Both the position numbers and the translations under genes were made by a program. The notes beneath the pieces were generated by a model, which had not been told where the DNA came from, searched no databases, and worked only from the letters and a program-made list of their open reading frames with translations. A stretch of DNA of 64,000 nt from Nipponacmea schrenckii (lineage: Eukaryota > Mollusca > Gastropoda > Lottiidae). Positions 33,737 through 46,157 of the stretch are shown here, piece after piece (the first letter of the stretch is position 1; each line of letters begins with the position of its first letter). Location of the stretch: NCBI GenBank assembly GCA_030562195.1, contig CM060202.1:34647880-34711879 (forward strand), in the 5' to 3' direction.

Positions 33737-34533
33737 TTCAATTTTTAACTGAACTTTTTGATGATGACTTGAGTTATAGTTCTATTAATACTGCAAGGTC
33801 CGCAGTGTCACAATTAGTTTTAAATTCAACAGAAAACTTTAATATTGGAAAGCATCCTTTAATTGTTCGTTTTATGAAAGGTGTTTATAATATGAGAACA
33901 CCATCACCCAGATATAGTGAAATTTGGGATGTTCAGATTGTTATCGACTGGATCGAGAAGCTGTCTCCAGTTGAAAAGTTAACACTTAAAGATTTGACTT
34001 TAAAAACAGTTGTTTTACTCAGTTTAATTTTGGCTGCCAGATGTCAGTCTTTAAGTTTATTAGATTTGCATAATGTTAGTAGAAGAGAAGATTCTTTCAT
34101 TTTTGAATTTCCCAGAAATTCTCTCAAACAGTCAAGACCTGGATATATTCCTCCAAAAGCTGTCATTAGTTGCTATACTGACAATATTCATATATGTCCA
34201 TTTCATACTTTGGGAGAATATTTAGAAAAAACTAAAGATATAAGGGGCAATGAGACAAAAGTTTTTATCAGCTTTATTAAACCTTTTAAGGTTGTTACTA
34301 AAAATACGATTAGCAGATGGATTAAGTTGGGTTTATCGCAAGCTGGGATTGATATTTCTACGTTCAAAGCCCACAGTGTAAGATCTGCCTCCGTTACTAA
34401 GGCTAAAATATCTGATGTTCCTGTTGAACATATTCTCATTAATGCAGGTTGGGCAAAAGTCTCCACATTTGCAAAGTTTTATGATAAACCTATTGTAAAT
34501 CAATCTAATTATTGTAACAGTGTTCTGTCGTAA
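33361..34533 (+). CDS. DIRS tyrosine recombinase (YR)
   Basis: Integrates the circular DNA form. Numbering from the ATG at 33361. An N-terminal SAM-like/core-binding domain covers about 80-180 (residues around WNSWKNSTHKQYETYIKRW). The catalytic domain covers about 185-378 with box I arginine R227 (LAARCQSLSLLDL), H338 and R341 (HSVR), W364 (NAGWAKVS) and nucleophile Y374 (FAKFYDKP). All expected catalytic residues are present. Residues 1-70 overlap the methyltransferase region in another frame and look like non-protein; M74 (33580) is a more likely start or post-splice entry. The frame is -1 relative to the polymerase ORF, but I found no matching slippery heptamer in the overlap. Expression by splicing or reinitiation is more likely. 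Confidence 0.9.
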   Translation: MSQKDQRRPKLWNYSFATMDNSTMVQPSTQTVGGFSKSVAQIKQTSIDATSAEQTTSTQKEVDSYSLQSFRNSMGEFKFSEQSTNILWNSWKNSTHKQYETYIKRWYKFCCKWKIHPCETTVQYVIQFLTELFDDDLSYSSINTARSAVSQLVLNSTENFNIGKHPLIVRFMKGVYNMRTPSPRYSEIWDVQIVIDWIEKLSPVEKLTLKDLTLKTVVLLSLILAARCQSLSLLDLHNVSRREDSFIFEFPRNSLKQSRPGYIPPKAVISCYTDNIHICPFHTLGEYLEKTKDIRGNETKVFISFIKPFKVVTKNTISRWIKLGLSQAGIDISTFKAHSVRSASVTKAKISDVPVEHILINAGWAKVSTFAKFYDKPIVNQSNYCNSVLS

Positions 34534-34602
34534 TTGTAAGTGGCATACTTGATATTAAAGCATTTTATTATTTACATGATCTGTTTGCTTGCCACTTTAA
34601 AG

Positions 34603-34725
34603 TCTCATTGGATCTCTACGGATAAACCGAAACGAAATAGAATTTAAAAGTTAAACGAGCCTTGCGCAGCAAGGCGAAGTTTGACTATAATTCTATTATA
34701 GTCAGGTTTAGGTAGAGATCAAATG
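34603..34725 (+). repeat. DIRS internal complementary region
   Basis: 34603-34646 is complementary to the element's left end, and 34647-34725 to its right end. The two parts meet at GAATTTAAAAG, which reversed is the junction of right end (CTTTTAAATT) and left end (CTATTTCG). The shared AATT at this junction equals the AATT at the genomic insertion site. Confidence 0.88.
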
Positions 34726-34825
34726 CCCACCCATTCAAGGGAGATAATCTATATGAAATTCATAGATGGAGATTTATTTACTTTATGTCCCTGCCCTTAG
34801 TTGGCAAACAAACAGATAGTTCAAG

Positions 34826-34939
34826 ACTGATTGGCGCATGCGTATAGCATATCTCATTTGATCTCTACCTAAACCTGACTATAATAGAATTATAGTCAAA
34901 CTTCGCCTTGCTGCGCAAGGCTCGTTTAACTTTTAAATT
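34826..34939 (+). repeat. DIRS right terminal repeat
   Basis: 34826-34868 inverts the left core. The remaining part to 34939 (with CTATAATAGAATTATAG and CTTGCTGCGCAAG palindromes) is unique to this end and is complemented in 34647-34725. Host sequence resumes with TTAGTAAAG at 34940. Confidence 0.85.
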
Positions 34940-37094
34940 TTAGTAAAGAACATTTGGATTAATAGGGATCCAAAAATTGGTAATTTGCATATTTCTCGTA
35001 TCTTCAGATGGTTATATCTCATGAACAAGACTCTTGGCAACATTCTAATTGACATTATTGTGATGTGATTTTCAACAGCTTTCTAACAATATCTTTATTT
35101 TAGCTATAGACCGAAAACTGATGAAAATACGCCTAGTAGAAAATAAGCGATTTTAACATTCATATTTTTTTATATTTAGTTCTATTTAACTTAAAAACAA
35201 AATTCGAACAGATTTATAATGTGCAAATTCCCAGCTTTCAAGCAATATATAAATCAATATGTATAAATAAAAATTGCGAAAAGTTTAAGAATAAAATTAC
35301 ACTCTAATTAAACAGATATAAATAAACAGGTCATAAAGTCTGATTGTGTTAATTTCTTATCTTTTGGTCAAGACACAAATTTTGACATTTCCAGTTAAAG
35401 TATCACAACCAATCAAAACAAGTCATTAGGCTTTGTGGGCGTGGTTAAGCATAGATATTTTACATCACTGTGTGTATTTTTCTTTCAATCGAAATAGGGT
35501 CTCGGAGGATCAGTCAATATGTGTTATTTTGATGGACATGTATATAGAATCTATAACCGATTGCCGAAATTTATATGGAAACTGATTTTTGAATTTTTAA
35601 TTTGATTTTGATTTAATTACGATTAAAAATTATAAAAACTTCGAAGGTGTATATTGTGACGTTGACCTTTGGCGATCTTTATACCTGTACATATGTGATA
35701 GTTCTATCCAATGACATATTAAGCTTTATAGCAAAATGTAAACTTTCGGTTTATCGGCATTTAAAAATTGCGAATTTTTCCTATAAAACGGTCAATTCAC
35801 AAATTTTGACATTTCCAGTTGAAGTTTCCAAAACAAGTCAATGGACTTTGTGGGTGTGGTTAAGCCCAGATATTTTTACATCACAAACCTTAATGATTGC
35901 CAGTCTATAAACAAACTCAAATATCACGTGTTAAATCATCAATAAATCATCTCTCCCAATAATCGGAAAATCAATCTTCATTCTATCCTTAAATGACAGC
36001 CAGGAGACCAACAAATTCTAAATAGCTCGAAAGCTGCAGAACTGTTACAAACAGGTCTAGTTATTCTTTCCAATGGTGTATAACACTTGATATTTGATCA
36101 AAATTGCACGTTTTAAATTTGCAAATTTTGTAATTTCTTCTATACTAACTGTGTATTTTATATTTAAATCGAAATAGGGTCTCGGAAGATAATTCAATTT
36201 GTGTTATTTTGATGTACATGTATATAGAATCTATTGCCGAAATATATATGGAAACCGATTTTTGAATTGTTATTTTGATTTTGATTTTTTTACGATTAAA
36301 AATTAATCCAGTTAAAATGATTCAAAGATATTATATATCTTAAATAAAAGGAATGATTGTTCATTTCTCGGTGTGGGCAATGTATGATATGGAATATTTG
36401 GAAGGAAATGACAACCTTTAGAATTTTAAATGATATTCTCTTAAGCAAAAATAATGTACAGTTGAGAGGACTAGTGGTATAAGGGACGGAACTCTATAAA
36501 ATACTCTCTTAAAGATGTAAAGCCGCGCTGTTAATTTGATGGCTCTATGTTATACCATGGCAACTTGCCACAAATTGCAGGATCTAATGTTCCTACTACA
36601 CCTAAATTAAGATTGATAAATAAATAAATAAACAAATTAAAAGTATCAACGATCTGGAAAGTTAATTTAATCCGAGATCAATTTGTAATCTCAAATAAGG
36701 TGTTATGTCCCTTAGACCACAAATTTGTTTTTTCGACGTTTTGTTTTACACACTAATTAAATAGATATAAATGTTACAAGAAGAGTTAAGAAGATAATGT
36801 AACAGGTCATAAAGTCAAATTGTGTTAATTTCTTATGTTTGGTCAAGACAAATTTTGACATTTCCAGTTTAAGTATCGCAACCAATCAAAACAAGTCATT
36901 ATACTGAGTAGGCGTGGTTACGTTCTATTTTAAATGACAGCCAGGAGATATAACAAATTCTAAATATCTCGGAAGCTGCACAATTATTACAAACAGGTCT
37001 AGTTATTATTATGGAATTGGATATTATATATGCAAAGTTTCACCCATGCAATAGAAGGGACGCGCACTGCCTTGGTACCGTCTAACGGTTCTAG

Positions 37095-39381
37095 TTTTTT
37101 TTTTGTCTCTTTCTGGTCACGCTCCCCAGCCATAACTGCAAATGCCTCAAATATTCTGGCTGGAAATTTTAACGTAATCTGGTGCTCGTTGTTGTTTAAA
37201 TGTAAAATGACGCATTTTCGTTGTACCGGAAATGACGTAGAACGTCACAAATTTTATTTTTGTCAACTAACTCACGGCTCGTTTTTTTATCCAATCTGGC
37301 TCGGACTTTTTTTATTTACTACTTATAACTTAGTTCTACACAATAGCAGTTTAAAAATTTTGAAATTTTTACTTTTGTTGCTGACTTTTGAATTTTTAAA
37401 TTTAACACTTTTTGTAACTTCTACAATTTTGATTCGATCGAAATCAAAATTTGCAGTTAGATAGACATTTTTCTTGTCAAGAAAAATCTGTTTTCAAAAT
37501 GTCGATATCACTTCCGGTTTTGACGTCATACGTCTCTAAACTTCGAATTTTCACTTCCGGAATTCTAAAGATATTTGAAATTTTTTTTTTGCAATTAGTT
37601 ACTATTAACCCATAATGATTTTATAATTAACAAAAATTGAACCGGAAGTAACAGGTCAGCCGCCATCATTTAACCACTTACTTTTGTAAAACGAAAAATT
37701 TCGCCTCAGGGGTTAATCGGACAATTGTAATTTTGATGTCTATGTAATCTTCAATCGATTGCTAACAATTCTTAGGCAGCCGAATTTTGAATTTCGATTT
37801 AGCTTACCTTTCTTTTCCCGGGTTTCTTTTTTTTCACTCAGTGCCTAATTTTCCAACGTTCATATATCGTGACCTTGACCTTTGGTGACCATGTGACCTG
37901 CACAAAAGTTGTTGCCCTTGTCGAGACCTATCCATTGATGTCTTCATTTTTGTTGTGCAATGTCAACTTCCTGTTTTACAGCCATTTGAAAATCGCGTTT
38001 TTTAACTTTGAAGAGCTCTGTCACGTGACCTAATTTACATACGTTAAAATTTCTTTCATGTCCTTATATGCGTAATTTATTCTTTCCAATGATGTATAAC
38101 ACTTGATATTTTGATCAAAATTGCGCTTTTTATTATTTGAAAATTTTGTTCTTATTTCTATAGTAATTGTGCGTGATTTATGAAAAAAACACGTGTTTTT
38201 TGAAAAATTTATTCTTGTTTTTTCACAAAAATTGGTAGATGAGTAGACAAAAAATTATATATAAGATTCTAACAAAACCTGTTCTGAAATTAGCAGGAAA
38301 CGTCCGAAAATGACCAAAAACTGTCGAAAATAACAAAAACCCGGGGATTCTCGGATTATTTTTTGAAAAAAACTTGCAAATTTGTTATTCCATAGAATTA
38401 GTACCATCAATATCTTCATTTTGTATGTTTGCCGTATACACAAATTCCTAACCGTTTGATCGCAATCTTGAAATATGCAAATTATTGGAAAAATACTACT
38501 CGTCCGCCATTTTTAATCCGATTTTTTTCATACTAGTTTTAAAATATAATTTGGATAATTATCTAGGTCACCATCTGCATACCTTATTTTCTGCACAATC
38601 ATCTTCATTGGCGAAAGGTTCATATGATACCTTGATTTCTAATGTTGGTAAAGAACATCTGGTTTAATAGGGCTCCAAAAATTGGTAATTTGCATATTTC
38701 TCGTATCTTCAGATGATCATATCTTATGAACAAGACTCTTGGCGACATTCTAATTGACATTATTGTATAATGATTTTCATTGGCTTTCTAACAATATCTT
38801 TTAGTTATAGACCGAAAATAATAAATAGTAGCGATTTTAACATTCATATTGTTTTATTTTTAGTTCTTTGTAACTTAAAAACAAAATTCGAACAGATTTA
38901 TAATGTGCAAATTCACAGCTTTAAAGCAATATATAAATCAATATGTAAAAATAAAATTTTCGAAAAATTTTTGAATAAAATTACACTCTAATTAAACAGA
39001 TATAAATGTTACAAGTAGAGTTAAGGAGATTATGTAACAGGTTATAAAGTCAAATAGTGTTGATTTGTAGGTTAATGTTAATTTCCTATCTTTTGATCAA
39101 GACACGAATTTTGACATTTCCAGTTAAAGTGTCCCATCCAATCAAAACAAGTGATTAGACTTTGTAGGCGTGGTAAAGCTCAGATATTTTTACACCACAA
39201 AACTTAATACTTGCCAGTCTATTAATAACCTGAATTGTCACGTGTTAAATCATAATAAACATCTCTCCAAATAAATGCGTAAACAATATACATTCCATCT
39301 TAAATGAATTGTATAAATGCAACGTTTCATCCATGCAATAGAAGGGACGCGCACTGCCTTAGTACCGTCTAACGGTTCTAG
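37095..39381 (+). mobile_element. Helitron-like unit, third subfamily, short form (2287 bp)
   Basis: Same start as the previous unit, with T tract and TCTCTTTCTGGTCACGC, but the 3' half is shorter and lacks the LINE tail and the two 600-bp blocks. ETS motif at about 37640, GTGACCTTGACCTTTGG at about 37869, CACGTGACC at about 38022. Type-b terminus, CTAG 39378-39381. Confidence 0.5.
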
Positions 39382-42300
39382 TTTTTTTTTTTTGTCTCTT
39401 TCTGGTCACGCTCCCCAGCCATAACTGCAAATGTCTTACACAATCTGGGCGGATATTGTGACGTAATTTAGTGCTCGTTGTTGTTTAAATGTAAAATGAC
39501 GCATTTTTGTTCTACCGGAAATGACGTAGAACGTCACAAATTTTATTTTTGTTTTCTAACTCACGGCTCGTTTTTTTATCCAATCTGGTTCGGACTTTTT
39601 TTATTTACTACTTATAACTTAGATTTACATAATAGCAGTTTAAAAATTTTGAAATTTTTACTTTTGTTGCTGACTTTTGAATTTTAAAATTTAACACTTT
39701 TTCTAACTTTCGCAATTTTGATTAGATCGAAATCAAAATTTGCAGTTAGATAAACATTTTTCTTGTCAAGAAAAATCTGTTTTCAAAATGTCGACATCAC
39801 TTCCGGTTTCGGCGTCATACGTCGCTAAACTTCGAATTTTCACTTCCGGAATTCTAAAGATATTTGAATTTTGTTTTTTGCAATTAGTTACTATTAACCC
39901 ATAATGATTTTATAATTAACAAAAATTGAACCGGAAGTAACAGATCAGTCGCCATCATTAAACCACTTACTTTTGTAAAGTGAAAAATTGGGCCTTAGGG
40001 GTTAATCGGACAATTGTAATTTTGATGTCTATGAAATCTTCAATCGATTGCTAACAATTCTTAGGAAGCCGAATTTTGAATTTCGATTTAGCTTACTTTT
40101 CATTTCCGGTTCTTTTTTTTCACTCAGTGCCTAATTTTCCAACGTTCATATATCGTGACCTTGACCTTTGGTGACCAAGTGACCTGCACAAAAGTTGTTG
40201 CCCTTGTCGAGATCTATCCATTGATGTCTTCATTTGTGTTGTGCAATGTCAACTTCCGGTTTTACAGCCATTTGAAAATTGCACTTTTTAACTTCGAAGA
40301 GCTCTGTCACGTGACCTAATTTACATACGTCAAAATTTCTTTTATGTCCTTATTACGCGTAATTTATTCTTTCCAATGGTGTATAACACTTTATATTTTG
40401 ATCAAAATTGCGCTTTTTAATATTTGAAAATTTTGTTCTTAGTTCTATATTAATTGTGCGTGATTTATGAAAAAGCACGTGTTTTTTTGAAGTTACGTCT
40501 TATTTTTTCACAAAAATTGGTAGATGAGTAGACAAAAAATTATCATTAAAGATTCCGATAAAACATTTTCCGAAATTAGCCGGAAACGTCCGAAAATGAC
40601 CAAAAAATGTAGAAAATCATAGAAATCGGAATTTTCGGATTAAATTTTTGCACAAACTTGCAATTTTATTATTCCACAGAATTAGTACCATCAATATCTT
40701 CATTTTGTATGTATGCCGTATATGCAAATTCCTAACCGTTTGATCGCCATCTTGAAATATGCAAATTATTGGAAAAATACTACTCGTCCGCCATTTTTAA
40801 TCCTTTTTTTTTCAGACTTGTTTTAAAATATAATTTGGATAATTATCTAGGTCCTCTAGTTGCATATTTTTCAATTTCAAATTTGTCTTTGGACCAGGTC
40901 CTGCCAAAGTTTTTCAAAACTGACTTCCGTTTGAAAGTTCATAACTTTTGAACTCTACCATATGCATCCTTTTGATCTCAAAACAACATCACCAGAGAGG
41001 CACTGGACTGGAATCCCCAAGGGCATAGAAGACAAGGACGACCTTTACATAGCTTGAAAAGAATAAGACTGAAAGAGCTAGGAAGGATTGGCAAGACCTG
41101 GAATGAAGCAAAAAGAACAGCTCATAACAGAGTGAGATGGAGAATGTCTGTAGCAGCCCTATTCTCCGCAAGGAACGAAGAGGACTAACTTACTAATATG
41201 CATCCTTTATTTTTCTGCAAAATCATCTTCATTGGCTAAAGGTTCATATGATACCTTGATTTCTAATTTTAGTAAAGAACATTTGGATTAATAGGGATCC
41301 AAAAATTGGTAATTTGCATATTTCTCGTATCTTCAGATGGTTATATCTCATGAACAAGACTCTTGGCAACATTCTAATTGTGATTTTCATCAGCTTTCTA
41401 ACAATATCTTTATTTTAGCTATAGACCGAAAACTGATGAAAATACGCCTAGTAGAAAATAAACGATTTTAACATTCATATTTTTTTATATTTAGTTCTAT
41501 TTAACTTAAAAACAAAATTCGAACAGATTTATAATGTGCAAATTCCCAGCTTTCAAGCAATATATAAATCAATATGTATAAATAAAAATTCCGAAAAGTT
41601 TTAAGAATAAAATTACACTCTAATTAAACAGATATAAATAAACAGGTCATAAAGTCTGACTGTGTTAATTTCTTATCTTTTGGTCAAGACACAAATTTTG
41701 ACATTTCCAGTTAAAGTATCACAACCAATCAAAACAAGTCATTAGACTTTGTGGGCGTGGTTAAGCCCAGATATTTTACATCACTGTGTGTATTTTTCTT
41801 TCAATCGAAATAGGGTCTCGGAGGATCAGTCAATATGTGTTATTTTGATGGACATGTATATAGAATCTATAACCGATTGCCGAAATTTATATGGAAACTG
41901 ATTTTTGAATTTTTAATTTGATTTTGATTTAATTACGATTAAAAATTATAAAAACTTCGAAGGTGTATATTGTGACGTTGACCTTTGGCGATCTTTATAC
42001 CTGTACATGATAGTTCTATCCAATGACATATTAAGCTTTATAGCAAAATGTAAACTTTCGATTTATCAGCATTTAAAAATTGCGAATTTTTCCTATAAAA
42101 CGGTCAATTCACAAATTTTGACATTTCCAGTTGAAGTTTCCAAAACAAGTCAATGGACTTTGTGGGCGTGGTTAAGCCCAGATATTTTTACATCACAAAC
42201 CTTAATGATTGCCAGTCTACAAACAAACTCGAATGTCACGTGTTAAATCATGAATAAATCATCTCTCCCAATAATCGCAAAATCAATCTACATTTTATCC

Positions 42301-42640
42301 TTAAATGACAGCCAGGAGACCAACAAATTTTAAATAGCTCTAAAGCTGCAGAACTGTTACAAACAGGTCTAGTTATTCTTTCCAATGGTGTATAACACTT
42401 GCTATTTGATCAAAATTGCACGTTTTAAATTTGCAAATTTTGTAATTTCTTCTATACTAACTGTGTGTATTTTTCTTTAAATCGAAATAGGGTCTCGGAA
42501 GATAATTCAATTTGTGTTATTTTGATGTACATGTATATAGAATCTATTGCCGAAATATATATGGAAACCGATTTTTTAATTGTTATTTTGATTTTGATTT
42601 TTTACGATTAAAACGATTCAAAGATATTATATATCTTAAA
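39382..42640 (+). mobile_element. Helitron-like unit, third subfamily, cut by gap 3
   Basis: Nearly the same as 28394-30267 plus 34940-36300, showing the arrangement before the DIRS insertion (empty site AATT at 41265-41268). Includes a LINE tail. The end is lost in the N run. Confidence 0.5.
40997..41188 (+). pseudogene. LINE C-terminal tail, second open copy
   Basis: Reads like 24186-24377 with the stop TAA at 41186-41188 and the same frame; only a few substitutions separate them. Duplicated as part of the host unit, not an independent insertion. Confidence 0.6.
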
Positions 42641-43140
42641 NNNNNNNNNNNNNNNNNNNNNNNNNNNNNNNNNNNNNNNNNNNNNNNNNNNNNNNNNNNN
42701 NNNNNNNNNNNNNNNNNNNNNNNNNNNNNNNNNNNNNNNNNNNNNNNNNNNNNNNNNNNNNNNNNNNNNNNNNNNNNNNNNNNNNNNNNNNNNNNNNNNN
42801 NNNNNNNNNNNNNNNNNNNNNNNNNNNNNNNNNNNNNNNNNNNNNNNNNNNNNNNNNNNNNNNNNNNNNNNNNNNNNNNNNNNNNNNNNNNNNNNNNNNN
42901 NNNNNNNNNNNNNNNNNNNNNNNNNNNNNNNNNNNNNNNNNNNNNNNNNNNNNNNNNNNNNNNNNNNNNNNNNNNNNNNNNNNNNNNNNNNNNNNNNNNN
43001 NNNNNNNNNNNNNNNNNNNNNNNNNNNNNNNNNNNNNNNNNNNNNNNNNNNNNNNNNNNNNNNNNNNNNNNNNNNNNNNNNNNNNNNNNNNNNNNNNNNN
43101 NNNNNNNNNNNNNNNNNNNNNNNNNNNNNNNNNNNNNNNN
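42641..43140. other. Assembly gap 3 (500 N), orientation change
   Basis: Exactly 500 N. Left of it all array units are plus strand; right of it all are minus strand. The orientation switch is therefore unsupported by contiguous sequence. Confidence 0.99.
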
Positions 43141-43994
43141 CCGGAAGTAGACGTCGGAGGTCAAAGTTCAAAGTATCAACTGATAGCCAAGGTCTATGAC
43201 CTTTGACCTACTAAAGGTCATGGTCACCAAAGGTCAAGGTCACGAGAAATAAGCCCCCAAACTTCGAAAAAATTCAACCGGATGTTGCAAAAAAGCAAAA
43301 GCAAAATTCAAAAATCGATTTCCAACATTTTGATCGCAATCGACTAAGCTTTCCAGAAATATAAACATCACACAAATCGCTCTTACCGTAGAGGCCCCAT
43401 TTTGAGTTTTACAAAAAAGTGACATTTCAAGATGGCGGCTAATGTTTCACTTCCGGTCCGGATTTTTTCTGCTTCGTTTTTTTGTCTTCCAATTTAATTA
43501 GGATTGACATAAATTTTGTTGCGATACATCAATTACAGCACAAGTAGGTCAACCGGAAGTTTAAACCCGTTTTACGCTGAAACCGGAAATGAAGCAAAAA
43601 TTCTGACTCTGCCAATGTTTTCATATTCGTGACACTTGAAGGCACCCAAATTTTCAGATCAATCGGTCTTAAAATAGCAAAGTTGCAAAAATGTGCAAAA
43701 TACGGCAAAAAAATGTGTGCTATGAAATTTCGAATTTCGAATTTTTTTAATTGCTATTTTGTTGGAAATTGTTTCAAGTTTTCAAAAATGCAAACCCGAC
43801 GAAAATCGGTCCAAAAATGCGAGTTCTAGAGCCACTGACCGACTTTTTAGACATGTTGCAATGCAGCACTTCCGGTTTTGCAAAAATGTTCCAATTTATA
43901 TTTAATAGAAATTTCGCCACAACAGAAGGTGTAGAGAAGATGTGAAATTGCTGCAACTATTGCAGCCTAGGCTGTGTGCCCTGTGTAAATTTCG

Positions 43995-44028
<34 letters not shown>

Positions 44029-44073
44029 CAAACCGAAAACAAACTGGGACTTTGCGGTAGCAAAGTCCCACAA
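43141..44073 (-). mobile_element. Helitron-like unit of first family, 5' part only
   Basis: Reverse complement of the 5' part of unit A with very few differences: ETS/YY1 pair at 43428-43456, A tract (about 43995-44026) and junction hairpin just before CTAG. The 3' part is lost in gap 3. Confidence 0.5.
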
Positions 44074-46078
44074 CTAGAGCCACATGTGGCACAGAGTGGG
44101 ACTTTGCTAACGTTGCAAAATTGCAACAGACAGGCCGAAACATCTGATTTTCTGGGAGCATATGGCCAAAGCAACGAGGTATCTGTGTGCAAAGATTTTT
44201 TTGGAAAAACGTTATTTCCTATTGACGTAATTCGCTGACCTATATAAATGCTAAATTGAAAGTTTACCCGGATGTGCCACGCCCATCTCATTTGTTTTTT
44301 GCATAAATCTAATAACATTCAAAATATATATTCACGGTACAAATTTGAAGCTTGTACATTTAAAAGATCACGAAATATGCACAAATACATTTCAAAAAGG
44401 CAAAATGTACTTTAATTTTAAAAGTGCAAAAATTAAATTTTAATTTTAAAAACTTTTATTATACATTGCTGGAAAGTGGACAAAAAGCCCCTTAAGAATC
44501 TGAAAATAATAAACCTTTAAATTAATTAGGTCACGCTCTAGAGCAGTTCAAAGTAGTGAATTTTGCTGTTTTCAGGCAGCTATAAAACCGGAAGTGGACG
44601 TCGGAGGTCAAATGTCAAAGTATTAAATGATAGACACGGTCAATGACCTTTGACCTACTAAAGTTCAAGGTCACCAAGGGTCAAGGTCACGAGAAATAAG
44701 GTTCCAAAATTAGAAAAAAATATTAACTGGTTTCCTATTGTCGAAAAATTGCAACAAACAGGCCGAATTATCTGATTTTCTGGAATAAACTGGTCGAAGC
44801 AATGAGGTATCTGTGTGCAAAGTACTTTTTTAAAAAAGGCTATTTACTGCAGCCGTAATTCGCTGACCCATATAAATGGTAAATCGGAATTTTACACGGA
44901 TGTGCCACGCCCATCTCATTTTTTTTTATATAAATCAAATCACATTCAAAATGAATATTCACGGTACAAATTTGAAGTTTGTACATCTAATAGATCACGA
45001 GATATACATACATACATTTCAAGCAAACGTAAATACGGCAAAATATACTTAAATTTTCAAAAATCAAAAACTTCAATTTTCATTTTAAAAACCTTTGTGA
45101 TACATCGTTTAAAAGAGGACAAAAAGCACTTTAAGAATCTGAAAAAAATAACACTCTAAGTTAATTAGGTCACGCTCTAGAGCAGTCCAAAGTTGCGAAT
45201 TTCACTGTTTTTGGGCAGCTATAAAACCGGAAGTAGACGTCGGAGGTCAAAGTTCAAAGTATCAACTGATAGCCAAGTTCAATGACCTTTGACCTACTAA
45301 AGGTCACGGTCACCAAAGGTCAAGGTCACGAGAAATAAGCCCCCAAACTTTGAAAAAATTCAACCGGATGTTGCAAAAATGCAAAAGCGAAATTCAAAAA
45401 TCGACTTCCAATGTTTTTTTGCAATTTTTATGTTCTTTCATTTGACACCAAAATCATCTCAATCGGATAAGCCATAATGTCTGAATTAAATTCGCGCAAT
45501 TTCAGAAAAATCAAAATGGCGGCGAAAGTTGCGCGTGCGGCCTTGATTTTATTTTCTTCGCTTTTTTGTATGGCTAATGGCTACCCGATGATACAAGTTT
45601 GAATCTCATACATTAATAAAACCGGAAGTTATTCAACCGGACGTAAAACTCTATTTTTCGCAAAAACCGCAATTGACGCAAAAATTTTGACCTACTTTTT
45701 GGAAATCATTCCGTGGGCTACATATACTCAATTTTTTTAAGATTAATCGGTCTTTAAATAAAAAAGTTGCAAAAATGTGCAAAATACGGCAAAAAAATGT
45801 GTGCTACGAATTTTCGAATTTTGAAATTTTTAAAGTGCTATCTTGTTGGAAATTATTTCAAGTTTCCAAAAATGCAAACCCGACGAAAATCGATTGAAAA
45901 TTGCGACTTCTAGAGCCACTGACCGACTTTTTAGGTATGTTGCAATGCAGCACTTCCGGTTTTGCAAAAATGTTCAAATGTTCATTCATTAGAAACGTCG
46001 CCACTACAGAAGGTCTGGAGATGTTGTGAAATTGCTGCAACTATTGCAGTCTAGGCTGTGTGAGGTGTGTAAATTTCG

Positions 46079-46111
<33 letters not shown>

Positions 46112-46157
46112 ACATTTCGAAAACAAACTGGGACTTTGCGGTAGCAAAGTCCCACAA
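44074..46157 (-). mobile_element. Helitron-like unit, first family, diverged 5' module
   Basis: Its 3' end at the left (CTAG 44074-44077) carries GCCACATGTGGC, a fully palindromic version of the type-a hairpin. Two sub-repeats and a unit-D-like 5' module (AAAATGGCGGC near 45520 with GCGCGTGCGGCC) follow rightward, ending in an A tract and hairpin. Confidence 0.5.

Larger units (their letters stand above)
30268..34939 (+). mobile_element. Intact DIRS-like tyrosine-recombinase retrotransposon (about 4.67 kb)
   Basis: Order: left inverted terminal repeat, Gag-like ORF, RT/RNase H/methyltransferase-like ORF, tyrosine recombinase ORF, internal complementary region (34603-34725), right inverted terminal repeat. 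The complementary region is the reverse complement of the right end joined to the left end, the DIRS circle-junction design that lets a terminal-repeat element be completed without LTRs. The element sits in AATT within CTAATTTTAG; uninterrupted sites are at 24454-24457 and 41265-41268. There is no target duplication, as expected for recombinase-mediated integration of a circle. All three frames lack stop codons, so it looks young and possibly still mobile. Confidence 0.92.
28394..37094 (+). mobile_element. Helitron-like unit, third subfamily, split by a DIRS insertion
   Basis: Starts with T then GTCTTTTTCTGGTCACGC, related to the CTGGTCAGAGCGCCCAGCC start of unit C. Without the 4.67-kb insertion it measures about 4.0 kb. 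ETS motif at 28940-28947 is followed by a weakened YY1 motif (GTCGCCATCATT). Other landmarks are GTGACCTTGACCTTTGG (about 29163), CACGTGACC (about 29317), a degenerate LINE tail and the type-b end, CTAG 37091-37094. The nested 1.8-kb element of the previous unit is absent at 36665. Confidence 0.5.
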
